A stretch of 64,000 bases of DNA, taken from the NCBI RefSeq assembly GCF_004138205.1, contig NZ_RXNQ01000032.1, forward strand, positions 124,001 through 188,000, given 5' to 3'. This stretch comes from Pedobacter sp. SYP-B3415 (lineage in GTDB: Bacteria; Bacteroidota; Bacteroidia; Sphingobacteriales; Sphingobacteriaceae). Under the pieces are notes generated by a model, which had not been told where the DNA came from, ran no database searches, and saw nothing but the letters and a program-made list of their open reading frames with translations. The position numbers and the translations under genes were made by a program. Shown here piece after piece: positions 44,290 to 53,580 of the stretch; the stretch's first letter is position 1; every line of letters begins with the position of its first letter.

Positions 44290-44362
44290 TGACCCCGCTG
44301 AGGCTCGAACTCAGGACCCACAGATTAAGAGTCTGTTGCTCTACCAACTGAGCTACGAAGTC
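44290..44362 (-). tRNA. tRNA-Lys (anticodon CTT)
   Basis: 73 nt on the minus strand. Acceptor GACTTCG pairs with CGGGGTC including two G-U pairs; D-arm TAGCTCAGTTGGTAGAGC; anticodon stem ACAGA/TCTGT with loop CTCTTAA, anticodon CTT; T-arm with GTTCGAG; discriminator A. CCA is not encoded. Its 3' end faces the accessory region, and its last bases are repeated in the neighbouring array. Confidence 0.93.
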
Positions 44363-44442
44363 TGGTGAAACAAATGTAATGGTTTTTTTGAAAACAGATC
44401 TCGCCAGGGCCAAAGGGGCTAAAATTTTTCGAATTTACTTGC

Positions 44443-44450
44443 TACCTTTC
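44443..44450 (+). promoter_or_regulatory. Candidate -7 box for the tricorn-like protease gene
   Basis: TACCTTTC, one base from TAnnTTTG, preceded by TTTTTCG about 20 bp upstream. The same TACCTTT arrangement is seen before the TonB receptor gene at 55273. Confidence 0.4.
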
Positions 44451-44490
44451 TGTTGAAATCATCGTCCTCTATATAAACCAGACCAGCTAT

Positions 44491-47400
44491 ATGCTAAGAA
44501 AACTATTTTTGCCCCTGATCAGGGTGGCCGGAATCCTGTCCGCGCTGCCTGTAATGGCTTTTGCCGTCGACACCAAAGACACCCGGATGCTGTCGCAGCC
44601 CACCATTGGTGGTGGCAACGTAGCTTTTATCTATGCCCAAGACCTTTGGGTGGCTAATGCCGATGGCAGCCAGCCCCGCCGGTTAACCGTAAGTAGCGGC
44701 GCCGAAAGCAATCCCTACCTGTCGCCAGACGGGAAACTGGTTGCCTTCAGTGCACAGTATGACGGCAACACAGATGTATTTGTGGTGCCGGCGGCAGGTG
44801 GTGTACCCAAACGCCTTACCTGGCACCCGGGCAACGATCTGGTTCGGGGCTTTTCGCCCGATGGGAAATCTGTACTGTTCAGTTCATCCCGCGCGGCCTC
44901 AAACAACCGCTACACGCAGCTGTTCACCGTGCCCGTAACCGGAGGTCAGGAATTTCAGCTGAAGATTCCCAATGCGTTTCATGCAGCCTATTCGCCTGAT
45001 GGCAAGTTCATGGCTTATACACCCATCGCCGATGCCTTTAAACAATGGAAAAACTACCGGGGCGGCTCAATCGCCAATATCTGGCTGTTCAATTTTGCAG
45101 ATAATAGCATCGTTAAGATTCCGCAGCCTGCCGGAGGGTGCAACGACAGCGGACCGATGTGGATGGGACAAACTATTTATTTCCGCAGCGACCGCAACGG
45201 CGAGTTCAACCTGTTTTCCTATGATCTGAATACGAAAGCTGTAAAGCAGCTGACCTTCTATACCGATTTTCCGATCCTCAATGCCTCGGCCGGAAGCGGC
45301 AAGATCGTTTTTGAGCAGGCAGGTTACCTGCATACGTTTGATCCTGAACCGGGTACGGCAAGGAAACTGACGATCGGAATTGCAGCAGATCTGCTGGAAC
45401 TGCGCGAGCGTTTCGCCACCGGCAGCGCGTACGTGCGCAGCGCAGATGTTTCGCCGTCGGGTTCAAGGGCGGTTATCGGCTTCCGTGGCGATATTCTCAC
45501 GGTGCCTGCGCAAAAAGGCGACTACCGCAACCTGACACAAACCACCGGCACCCATGAAAAACACCCGGCGTGGTCGGCAGATGGCCGGTGGATTGCCTAC
45601 CTGACCGATGCCTCGGGTGAATATCGCCTGCACATCAAATCCCAGGATGGGAAAGGGGCTGTCAAAGATTTTAAGCTGGAAGGTACAGGCTTTTATGCTT
45701 ATCCGAAATGGTCGCCCGATGGAAAATTGATCAGTTACGTAGACAATGGGCGCAACTTGTATGTACTGAGCGTATCGGATGGCCGGATCAGAAAGGTGGC
45801 TGCTGATGAGGTGTACACGCCGGGCGCTTTCCATGATATGGCTTCGGACTATTCGCCCGATTCCAAATGGCTGGCCTATACGGTAATCACAGGAACAAAT
45901 TTCAGGCGCATTTACCTCTGGTCTGCCGATGAAAACAAAAGTTATGCGCTTACAGATGGCCTGAGTGATGCTGACGAAGCGAAATTTAGCCGCGACGGGA
46001 AGTTTCTCTATTTCTTTGCGTCGACAGACGCAGGCCCGGTCGTCAACTGGTTTGACCAATCAAACGCAGACATGCGCCGAACCGCTTCCATTTACCTGGT
46101 TACCCTGCAAAAATCTACCCCTTCACCGTTGTTCCGCGAGAATGACGAGGAACCGGTTAAACCGGAAGTGGTTACTGTAGAAAAAACAACGACGACCAGC
46201 AAAGGCAAAAAAACCGTCAGAACGACAACCACAACCAGCAACCCGGCCTTTAAAATTGATTGGGAAGGTATAGAAAACAGGATCATCGACCTGCCCCTGG
46301 GGCCCTCGAACTTCGGCAACCTCGGCGTTGCGGCCAATGGCGATTTGTTGTATATCGAAATGCCGGGCAACGGCGCTCCCAAACTTCATCGCTACAGCTT
46401 TACCAAACGCAGCGATAGCGAAGTGATGGACATGTATTTCTATGGCTTGTCTGCCGATGGGAAAAAGATGATATACAACGCAGGCGGGCGGTACTACATC
46501 AGCAATGCCGGCGAGAAGCCCGAACCGGGCAAGGGCATGCTGAATACCGATGTGCTGCAGGTCAAGATCGATCCGCGGGCTGAGTGGCAGCAGATGTTCG
46601 ATGAAGCCTGGCGGATGAACCGAGACTATTTTTATGACCCGGGGATGCACGGAGCCGACTGGGTAGCCATGAAGAAAAAATACGCGGCTTTTCTGCCGGA
46701 TCTTGCTTGCCGTAATGACTTGAACGTACTGATACAATGGATGTGCAGCGAACTCGCCGTTGGACACCATTACATCACCAATGGGGGCGACTATTTAAAT
46801 AACGCCAGCAGGATCAATGGTGGCCTGCTTGGTGCTGATTATGAAGTGCAGAACGGCCGTTACCGGATCAGGAAAATTTACGGCGGACTGAACTGGACAC
46901 CTTATCTGCGGTCGCCTTTGACCGAGCCCGGCGTTGATGCCCATGTTGGTGATTACCTGCTGGCCGTAAATGGCCGTGAAGTGCGGGCGGAAGAAAATCT
47001 GTATGAATACTTCGAGAACACCGCAGGGAAAATTACAGAACTTACCCTTTCGTCAAATGTCAATGGGACAGGCACGCGCGTGGTAAAAGTTGTGCCAATT
47101 ACCAGCGAAGCGGCTTTGCGCAACCGCGACTGGGTAGAAGGAAATTTGAAAAAGGTAACGCAAGCCACCAACGGGCAGGTTGCCTATGTGTATGTTCCGA
47201 ATACAGCAGGAGAGGGGCATGATTACTTTAAGCGATACTTTTTTCCGCAGGCAAACCGGAAGGCCGTGATCGTCGATGAACGTTTCAATGGAGGCGGGCA
47301 GCTGGCCGATTATTACATCAATCTGCTCCAGAACCCCTACCAGGCGCATTGGCATATGCGCTACGGCATGGACCTGAAAACGCCAAGCGGTTCCATCCAG

Positions 47401-47778
47401 GGACCAAAGATTATGATTACCGATGAAACAGCAGGATCAGGCGGCGATATGCTTCCCTGGATGTTCCGCAAATTTAAGGTAGGTACACTTGTCGGCAAAC
47501 GGACATGGGGCGGACTGGTCGGCATTCTCGGTTTTCCCGAATTGCTCGACGGTGGAAGCCTGACAGCACCAAACGTGGCTATCTGGACCAAGGATGGTTT
47601 TATTGTCGAAAATGAGGGTGTCGCCCCGGATATCGAGGTTGAACAAACACCCGCCGACGTAATCGCAGGCCGCGACCCGCAGCTTGAGAAAGCCATCAGT
47701 ATTGCCATGGAGGAACTCAGGCAAAACCCGCCGGCACAACCTGTAAGGCCTCCCTTTCCGGTCAGGGTTCGGAAGTAA
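44491..47778 (+). CDS. Tricorn-like S41-family peptidase
   Basis: 1095 residues with a signal peptide (about 1-26). A double beta-propeller of PD40/WD40-like blades occupies about 35-640 (repeated SPDGKLVAFSA, SPDGKSVLFSS, SADGRWIAYLTD). A helical C1-type region follows (WQQMFDEAWRMNRDYFYDP), then a PDZ domain (about 775-870) and the C-terminal S41 protease core with nucleophile Ser983 (DETAGSGGD). A charged insert rich in Lys/Thr lies near 565-585. Family role: processive cleavage of peptides to short products, here in the periplasm. It is a single gene ended by a terminator. Confidence 0.92.
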   Translation: MLRKLFLPLIRVAGILSALPVMAFAVDTKDTRMLSQPTIGGGNVAFIYAQDLWVANADGSQPRRLTVSSGAESNPYLSPDGKLVAFSAQYDGNTDVFVVPAAGGVPKRLTWHPGNDLVRGFSPDGKSVLFSSSRAASNNRYTQLFTVPVTGGQEFQLKIPNAFHAAYSPDGKFMAYTPIADAFKQWKNYRGGSIANIWLFNFADNSIVKIPQPAGGCNDSGPMWMGQTIYFRSDRNGEFNLFSYDLNTKAVKQLTFYTDFPILNASAGSGKIVFEQAGYLHTFDPEPGTARKLTIGIAADLLELRERFATGSAYVRSADVSPSGSRAVIGFRGDILTVPAQKGDYRNLTQTTGTHEKHPAWSADGRWIAYLTDASGEYRLHIKSQDGKGAVKDFKLEGTGFYAYPKWSPDGKLISYVDNGRNLYVLSVSDGRIRKVAADEVYTPGAFHDMASDYSPDSKWLAYTVITGTNFRRIYLWSADENKSYALTDGLSDADEAKFSRDGKFLYFFASTDAGPVVNWFDQSNADMRRTASIYLVTLQKSTPSPLFRENDEEPVKPEVVTVEKTTTTSKGKKTVRTTTTTSNPAFKIDWEGIENRIIDLPLGPSNFGNLGVAANGDLLYIEMPGNGAPKLHRYSFTKRSDSEVMDMYFYGLSADGKKMIYNAGGRYYISNAGEKPEPGKGMLNTDVLQVKIDPRAEWQQMFDEAWRMNRDYFYDPGMHGADWVAMKKKYAAFLPDLACRNDLNVLIQWMCSELAVGHHYITNGGDYLNNASRINGGLLGADYEVQNGRYRIRKIYGGLNWTPYLRSPLTEPGVDAHVGDYLLAVNGREVRAEENLYEYFENTAGKITELTLSSNVNGTGTRVVKVVPITSEAALRNRDWVEGNLKKVTQATNGQVAYVYVPNTAGEGHDYFKRYFFPQANRKAVIVDERFNGGGQLADYYINLLQNPYQAHWHMRYGMDLKTPSGSIQGPKIMITDETAGSGGDMLPWMFRKFKVGTLVGKRTWGGLVGILGFPELLDGGSLTAPNVAIWTKDGFIVENEGVAPDIEVEQTPADVIAGRDPQLEKAISIAMEELRQNPPAQPVRPPFPVRVRK

Positions 47779-47830
47779 TGCAGCCGCCAGGATCAGCATC
47801 CGGCGTTCTGCAAGAAACAGTATATCATAC

Positions 47831-47858
47831 AGCCGCTCTGGTTTCAGAGCGGCTTTTT
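47831..47858 (+). terminator. Intrinsic terminator after the tricorn-like gene
   Basis: AGCCGCTCTG / CAGAGCGGCT, 10-bp stem with GTTT loop and following TTTTTCTT. Confidence 0.9.
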
Positions 47859-47888
47859 CTTGTGGCCGCGCAATTAGCTGGAAATTAC

Positions 47889-47912
47889 TAGCTTTGAGCT
47901 TAAACGTTTAAG
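47889..47912 (+). promoter_or_regulatory. Promoter -7 box and LacI-type operator for the DUF4185 gene
   Basis: TAGCTTTG (47889-47896) is a perfect TAnnTTTG -7 box. CTTAAACGTTTAAG (47899-47912) is a perfect 14-bp palindrome with the central CG of LacI/PurR-family operators and covers the expected transcription start. A LacI-family gene lies at 51905-52921. No clear -33 element at the usual spacing. Confidence 0.6.
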
Positions 47913-47918
47913 TATGTT

Positions 47919-49019
47919 ATGCATCGATTAGTAACCTATGTCTTCTTGTTAATGACCGTCTTTTCGAGTACGGAACTTCGGGCCGGGCAGTCAGATACAA
48001 TCCGGGTAACACGCATTTCGCGGGTTACCGGCAACAGCATCAATGGTGAGCGCTTTCCGAACCCAAACAACACGGCTGCACGCTTCGATCTGGGCGGTAC
48101 CGATCTGGGAATAGCCTGGAGAATGGGAGATGGCAAGGTAGGCCTATGGTTCGGCGATTCATATGGGACTGAGTTTTTCCCGGTGCCTGAGGGCGGGCCC
48201 GGCAAGGCAGGGAACTGGCGCTCCAACCTCCTTGCCTTTTCCTCAGACTCCGGGCTTGAAGATGGCCTTCACATTGATGATATGTTCTCTTCGCCGGGTA
48301 AAAAAGGCGCTGCAGAAGTAATATTCAGCCCGCATACCACAGATGGTAAAGGCAGTCATACCACTATTCCAACGGCCGCTATTCACGCAGCGGGCAAAGA
48401 ATATGTTCAATACATGGATGTACGAAAGTGGCTTGGGCCGGGGCGATGGATAACAAACTTCTCCGGCCTGTATACATCAGCCAACCTGGGCAGGACCTGG
48501 GAAAGAGTCAGGAACTTTACTTTTAATGCAGGGAGTAATTTTGCGCAAGGCGGGTTTGCGGTAAAAGGCGATTATATTTATACGTTAGCAACGCCTGCTG
48601 GTCGCTGGGGACGCATCAGGCTGGCACGCGTGAAGCAGAAAAACTTCGCATCAAAAGCGCATTGGGCGTATTGGAATAAAGAAAAAGGATGGGTAACCAA
48701 CCGCGAAGATGAAGCGACAGACTTGTTTGATGCGCCTGCCGGTGAGCTTTCTGTAATCTGGCACCCACACTTGCGATGCTGGCTGCTGACCTATTTAAAT
48801 GAAAAAAGACATGCGCTGGTTCTGCGCCGGGCTTCAGCACTTACCGGACCGTGGTCTGCAGAACAGGTACTGGCAGACGCGCGACGCTATCCCGGACTAT
48901 ATGGAGCGTTCATTCATCCTCAACTTGACAAACATGGCTTTTATTTTCTTATGTCCATGTGGAAACCCTACAATGTGTTTTTAATGCGCGCGGAGCTTCG
49001 GGCTGTACCGAAATCGTGA
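47919..49019 (+). CDS. DUF4185-family secreted protein
   Basis: 366 residues with a signal peptide (about 1-22, ELRAGQ). It shows the DUF4185 five-bladed-propeller-like features: TDLGIAWRMGDGKVGLWFGDSYG, NWRSNLLAFSSD, YVQYMDVRKWLGPGRWITNFSGL, ARVKQKNFASKAHWAYWN and YGAFIHPQLDKHGFYFLMSMW. Such proteins resemble glycoside-hydrolase propellers (GH43-like) but catalytic function is not established. The LacI-type operator in front suggests control by a sugar ligand. Confidence 0.85.
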   Translation: MHRLVTYVFLLMTVFSSTELRAGQSDTIRVTRISRVTGNSINGERFPNPNNTAARFDLGGTDLGIAWRMGDGKVGLWFGDSYGTEFFPVPEGGPGKAGNWRSNLLAFSSDSGLEDGLHIDDMFSSPGKKGAAEVIFSPHTTDGKGSHTTIPTAAIHAAGKEYVQYMDVRKWLGPGRWITNFSGLYTSANLGRTWERVRNFTFNAGSNFAQGGFAVKGDYIYTLATPAGRWGRIRLARVKQKNFASKAHWAYWNKEKGWVTNREDEATDLFDAPAGELSVIWHPHLRCWLLTYLNEKRHALVLRRASALTGPWSAEQVLADARRYPGLYGAFIHPQLDKHGFYFLMSMWKPYNVFLMRAELRAVPKS

Positions 49020-49190
49020 CACACCCAAGAGTGCGCCTGGCTCTAATTACGTGGCAAATACCTGATTTACAAACAAAAAAGTGATAAATAACCTTGATTT
49101 TAACAAAAATTACTGAGTTTTCAACAGTTTATCGGGTGTCTGAAATTCTGGCAACCTGTTTGTAACAGAGTAAGAAAAACATCACCTGTT

Positions 49191-49358
49191 ATGTTAGCAA
49201 AGTTGGGAACCGTTATTCCGGGATATGCAAGGCAGAGGAGCCTGGAAGAAAGCAAGAAGCAAGAAAAACTTACTAAAGGTCAGTGGGTCACAATAGACCG
49301 CATCGTGATGCTGGCACTGCTGGCCGCGGTAATTACAGGAGCCGTAATTTTCTCTTAG
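49191..49358 (+). CDS. Small membrane protein, 55 residues
   Basis: ATG at 49191, TAG at 49356. A charged N-terminal part (SLEESKKQEKLTKGQW) is followed by one C-terminal hydrophobic segment (about 37-54, IVMLALLAAVITGAVIF). A strong terminator lies 43 bp downstream, which supports a real transcription unit. I know no family for it. Predicted topology: tail-anchored with the charged part in the cytoplasm. Confidence 0.6.
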   Translation: MLAKLGTVIPGYARQRSLEESKKQEKLTKGQWVTIDRIVMLALLAAVITGAVIFS

Positions 49359-49400
49359 TAACATCCACAAAGCTGCAGCTTTGTGTCCATCATACACGCA

Positions 49401-49435
49401 AAAGCATCCGGTTTAGTACCGGATGCTTTTTTTTT
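49401..49435. terminator. Terminator between small membrane protein and phospholipase genes
   Basis: AAAGCATCCGG / CCGGATGCTTT, 11-bp stem with a 7-nt loop, followed by a run of T on the plus strand. It also lies just beyond the stop of the convergent phospholipase gene and may serve both. Confidence 0.9.
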
Positions 49436-49437
49436 GT

Positions 49438-51801
49438 TTAAGCCTGACCACCCATATACGGATCGGTCATCGACTCCTTCTCTGTTTCCACATGTCCGGC
49501 ATACTGGCGTGACCATGCTCCTTCTTCAAGGCTGAGGCTGATGTCATACCAGCCGTGACTGCTTTGCAGGTTAAAGGGCACCGCACGTTCCTCGCCTGCG
49601 GGCACCGGAATCTCCAGCCGTCGCCTGTTGTAGGTGCTTTCCTGCAAGATCACCCGATAGGTTTGGTTTCCGGCGTTTTTTAGGATCAACACCAGGTTTC
49701 CGGTTGAGCGGGTTCGCAGCAGGCTTCCTTTTTCATAGCGGCAGCTAACCAGGAGCGGGGCGTCGTGGTCGTCGCCGGTAAAAGCTCTGAAAAAACCATT
49801 CGGCCCGTGCAGATGCAGGTTATAACGGCCATCGGCAAAGGCGCCGACGTCCCAGCTGTCTTCAAGAGTTGAGCCTGCTTCGAGCGCATAATCCCGGTTT
49901 TTGCCGGTTTCGCCCCCATAACTGCTGCGTGCATATACCTGAAATGCCGCACCCGTTGCCGTAACGTTACCGAAATTGTAACGCGCAGCCTCCATCTGTA
50001 TGTTAAGTTTTCCGTTGCTGACGCCCGCGTCTGCGTAAAGCGCATAGGGCAGTGCACAGGCTTTGCTGCTGCCTTTCTCCTGTCGGCTCATTCTTGCAAG
50101 AGCCTTTTTATCAAAGGGTAATAACGTATTGTAACTTTTTATTTCAATGTCGCTAAGTGCTGCGGGGGTAAGCTGCTCGGGTTTATTCCGGGCATTCTGA
50201 ATAGCGTTTACCACCTGATCGCGCCTGAGTGAGGCCGGTGTGCGGAGTTTCTCGCCCTGGTATGGACGAAATACAGAGCTCAGATCGCCGCATACCGCGC
50301 GTCTCCAGCTGCTGATATTCGGATTGTAGATTTTGCGACCGGTTTTGCGACTTAAAAAGTTCTCCAGGAACATCAGTGTCGAAGTGTGGTCAAAAACCTG
50401 GGAGTTCACATAACCTCCGCGGCTCCAGGGTGAGGCCACCAGCATGGGCACACGGTACCCAAGGCCGATCGGGCTGCCTTTGCGGTATTCAAAATCAGGT
50501 CTGGCATCAATGCCGGGTGTTACGCGACCTGTTTCAGGATCATCATGCCGGGGCGCTGCAAATGGAGGCAAATGGTCGAAATACCCGTCGTTCTCATCAT
50601 AGTTCAAAATGAAGATCGTTTTTTTCCATACCTCCGGATTGCGTGTCAGGATATCGAGCGCCTCTGAAACATACCAGGTGCCATATAGAGGCGCGCTTGT
50701 GTGGTCAGAAAACCGCTCGGGAGCCACCAGCCAGGATACCATCGGCAATGTTCCGTTGTCTGCATCTTTTCTGAACTGGTGGAAAATGTCCTCCTTTGGC
50801 AAATCGATAGTCTGTTTTTCGCCCTTGTCATTTGTGAAGGTATAGGGTTCAAGCTCAAGATAACCAGGATTGTCGATGTTTGTGCTGAATGCCTTATCAA
50901 TCAAATTTTTTTCGCGCTGACTCAGCCGTTCGTACCGCGCCGTAACCTGCTCGGGACTAAGCGGAGGTTTCGCGGTCGGATCGCCGTTTTTTCTGAACCA
51001 GGCCGAAAGTTTAACCCGGTGCCGCCGCACATACTCAACGGCGTTGTCGCCATAATTGCCCAGCCACTCGTCTTTCCCTTCTTTCAGGTTGCTGGTCCAC
51101 AATTCATTCTGATAAATACGCCAGCTGATGTTATTGTCTTCCAGTAACTCTGGAAAGGTCTGCCAGTCAATAAAAGTATTGGTGCGCGACTCCGCCTGCG
51201 AATTATTTACAACGGCCATAGCCGCACCGGTTTGTCTGGGTCGTACTGTGCCTGTCCAGAAGAAAAGCCTGTTTGGCGTGGTACCCGTTAAGGAAGAACA
51301 GAAATAATGATCACAGATGGTAAAGGCATCTGCAAGTGCGTAATAGAATGGCACATCGCTACGCTTGTAATGCCCCAGGCTCATCAGTGATTTTACCGGT
51401 ACCCACTTGTCGTAGTGTCCGCCGTTTCGTGCGGCAAGCTGATCGGACCAGGAGTGAGGTAAACCGCCCTGCCAGGTAATCTTCGTCTTCTGAATATCTA
51501 CATGGAAAGGCGCGTGTGTTTTGCCATCTTTTGCATCCTGCAGCCAAACCTTGTTGTTGTTCGGCAGGCGTATTGCCCGGGGGTCGTTGAACCCGCGAAC
51601 GCCCTTCAGACTGCCAAACAGGTGGTCAAATGACCGGTTCTCCTGCATCAGGAAAACAACATGTTCGGCATCATAAAAGCTGGTGCCCGGATCTGCTGTA
51701 ATGGCCATGGCCCGCTCGATGGAGGCGGGCAGCATTCCCGATAGACCTGCGGCACCCGATAGCAGGGCTGCCTTTTTTAAAAACTCGCGTCTGGAATCCA
51801 T
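49438..51801 (-). CDS. Phosphocholine-specific phospholipase C, Tat-exported
   Basis: 787 residues from the ATG at 51801; another Met lies two codons upstream at 51807. The N-terminus is a Tat signal (SRREFLKKAALLSGAAG). The phosphoesterase domain (about 45-520) has EHVVFLMQENRSFDHLFG, SSLTGTTPNRLFFWTG, YDENDGYFDHLPP and FDHTSTLMFLE, the metal-binding and nucleophile region of PC-PLC. Two C-terminal beta domains of the DUF756 type follow (about 600-780). It hydrolyses phosphatidylcholine-type lipids, releasing phosphocholine, in the periplasm or outside. A phosphate-scavenging role is possible. Confidence 0.92.
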   Translation of the reverse strand: MDSRREFLKKAALLSGAAGLSGMLPASIERAMAITADPGTSFYDAEHVVFLMQENRSFDHLFGSLKGVRGFNDPRAIRLPNNNKVWLQDAKDGKTHAPFHVDIQKTKITWQGGLPHSWSDQLAARNGGHYDKWVPVKSLMSLGHYKRSDVPFYYALADAFTICDHYFCSSLTGTTPNRLFFWTGTVRPRQTGAAMAVVNNSQAESRTNTFIDWQTFPELLEDNNISWRIYQNELWTSNLKEGKDEWLGNYGDNAVEYVRRHRVKLSAWFRKNGDPTAKPPLSPEQVTARYERLSQREKNLIDKAFSTNIDNPGYLELEPYTFTNDKGEKQTIDLPKEDIFHQFRKDADNGTLPMVSWLVAPERFSDHTSAPLYGTWYVSEALDILTRNPEVWKKTIFILNYDENDGYFDHLPPFAAPRHDDPETGRVTPGIDARPDFEYRKGSPIGLGYRVPMLVASPWSRGGYVNSQVFDHTSTLMFLENFLSRKTGRKIYNPNISSWRRAVCGDLSSVFRPYQGEKLRTPASLRRDQVVNAIQNARNKPEQLTPAALSDIEIKSYNTLLPFDKKALARMSRQEKGSSKACALPYALYADAGVSNGKLNIQMEAARYNFGNVTATGAAFQVYARSSYGGETGKNRDYALEAGSTLEDSWDVGAFADGRYNLHLHGPNGFFRAFTGDDHDAPLLVSCRYEKGSLLRTRSTGNLVLILKNAGNQTYRVILQESTYNRRRLEIPVPAGEERAVPFNLQSSHGWYDISLSLEEGAWSRQYAGHVETEKESMTDPYMGGQA

Positions 51802-51904
51802 ATTCAAAACTATAAAATGCCTGCGTACAGGAAACTTAAAGCGTATTAATTTTACGGTTGTTTATGTAGCCAAAGATTGAATTTTCCCGCCGGATCATAC
51901 CAAC

Positions 51905-52921
51905 CTAAAAATCAACGGCTGATGAATGTCTTTTGATAAGCCGGGAATGGAGTACCAGTTCTTCCTGACTGCCTGCCAGCGCCGGATCTTCGAATATCCG
52001 GAAGAGCATGCGTGCCGCCTCGCGACCTATATCCGCCGCAGGCTGGGTAATTGTACTCAGCGAAGGGTTTAACAGCGCAGCGATTTCAAGACTTGAAAAA
52101 CTGATCACTTTCAGCTCGCCTGGGATGCTGATGCCCAGGTCATAACAGGCATAATAGGTTGCAAACGCAAGACGCTCAACAGATGTGAAGACACCATCGG
52201 GCTGCAACTGCTGCAACATTTCCTTAATGATCCGGCTGTTTTCCGCATAACTGTTCGAGCAGTCAATAATCAGTTGATCATCAACGGGCAGTTTGTATTT
52301 CAGCAGGGCATCAATATAACCCTGCATGCGTGTTTTGCCGATAGACAGGTTTTTGTTCACCGCCAGATACGCAATTCGTTTACAGCCTTGTTTGATGAGG
52401 TGCCTCGTTGCCTGAAAACTGCTGTCGTAGTCGTTTGTGGTGATTCGCGGACAAGCAATGTCTTCGTAGACACGGTCAAAAAATACAAGTGGCAGCCGCT
52501 GATGAGGCAGGTTCTTCAGATAGGTATGGTCATTGGCTTCGCCTGAGGCAGACATGATGATGCCATCTGCGCGTCCGTTATGCAGGTGGCGGATAAAAGC
52601 TAGCTCTTTCTCATAATCATCGTCGGTTACATAGATCAGGATATGGTGGTCCCGGGCCCGTGCAACACGTTCAATACCGTGAATGACCTGCGAAAAATAA
52701 TCATTGGCTAGTTCGGGGACGATGATGGCAATTGTTCGGCTTTTTTGTTCACGAAGGTTACTGGCATAGTGGTTTGGCTGGTAATTCATCTCCCGGGCCA
52801 TGGTCAGGATGCGCTCTTTTGTCGCCGCACTGATGTCGGCATTATCGCGAAAAGCCCTCGAAACAGTCGACGTAGACAGGTTGAGGGCCTGTGCAAGTTT
52901 TTTAATGTTAAAAGGTTCCAT
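51905..52921 (-). CDS. LacI-family transcriptional regulator
   Basis: 338 residues from the ATG at 52921 (MEPFNIKKLAQ), which starts the HTH directly: LAQALNLSTSTVSRAFRDNADISAATKERIL, split over residues 7-37, then MNYQPNHYASNLR hinge. The periplasmic-binding-protein-like ligand domain follows (IAIIVPELANDYFSQVIHGIE, RADGIIMSAS, GCKRIAYLA, KVISFSS). It probably senses a sugar. The perfect palindrome before the DUF4185 gene at 47899 is a candidate target site. Confidence 0.93.
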   Translation of the reverse strand: MEPFNIKKLAQALNLSTSTVSRAFRDNADISAATKERILTMAREMNYQPNHYASNLREQKSRTIAIIVPELANDYFSQVIHGIERVARARDHHILIYVTDDDYEKELAFIRHLHNGRADGIIMSASGEANDHTYLKNLPHQRLPLVFFDRVYEDIACPRITTNDYDSSFQATRHLIKQGCKRIAYLAVNKNLSIGKTRMQGYIDALLKYKLPVDDQLIIDCSNSYAENSRIIKEMLQQLQPDGVFTSVERLAFATYYACYDLGISIPGELKVISFSSLEIAALLNPSLSTITQPAADIGREAARMLFRIFEDPALAGSQEELVLHSRLIKRHSSAVDF

Positions 52922-53198
52922 GAATACAAACCGGTGTTGATCCCGCAGTAAATATAATGTATCTGCAGACAATAACGAATTGCCGAAAGGTTAGTGAATG
53001 TACCAACAGGCGCTCGCATTTTTTACGTTGCCAGCAGCACAAAGCCGGTTTGTTCAAGGCAAAAAAGATGCTTTGTCAGAACCTTTAACCGGGTGTAAAG
53101 CGAATATTGAAATTTTAGAATCTTGATAATCAATATTTTGTATTTTTATATGGTACTATGTATTGCATATTACCTAGCAAGACATATATCTTTGTAAT

Positions 53199-53552
53199 AT
53201 GTTAGCAGAGAATACACAAACACAAATGCGTAAGGGGATCCTGGAGTACTGCGTACTTCTGATCATTTCCCGCGGGGAGATTTACGCCTCAGACATCATT
53301 ACGGAGTTGCGGAATGCCCGTTTACTAGTTGTGGAGGGAACACTGTATCCCTTGCTTACCAGGCTGAAGAACAATGGGTTGTTAAGCTATAACTGGGTCG
53401 AATCGACCTCAGGGCCTCCACGCAAATATTATAATCTGACGGTAGACGGCCGCGCTTTTCTCGGCCAGCTGGACGGTACCTGGAACGAACTGTCGTTTGC
53501 CGTCCGCACAGCGCAGCAATTAATGAAAGACGATAACTCTAACCAAGCATAA
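53199..53552 (+). CDS. PadR-family transcriptional regulator
   Basis: 117 residues. Winged-helix of PadR type: RKGILEYCVLLIISRGEIYASDIITEL, VEGTLYPLLTRLKNNGLLSYNW, SGPPRKYYNLT (about 12-95). It precedes the PspC gene by 28 bp in the PadR-PspC arrangement common in Bacteroidota and likely regulates that operon in response to envelope stress. AT-rich upstream region carries the promoter. Confidence 0.93.
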   Translation: MLAENTQTQMRKGILEYCVLLIISRGEIYASDIITELRNARLLVVEGTLYPLLTRLKNNGLLSYNWVESTSGPPRKYYNLTVDGRAFLGQLDGTWNELSFAVRTAQQLMKDDNSNQA

Positions 53553-53580
53553 CGGCAGACAGCCGGACATATAAAAGATC

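Noticed and set aside
43857..44351. 164-residue repeat protein across the 108-bp array
   Set aside because: The frame exists because 108 is divisible by three, and it runs into the tRNA gene. The DNA features explain the repeats.
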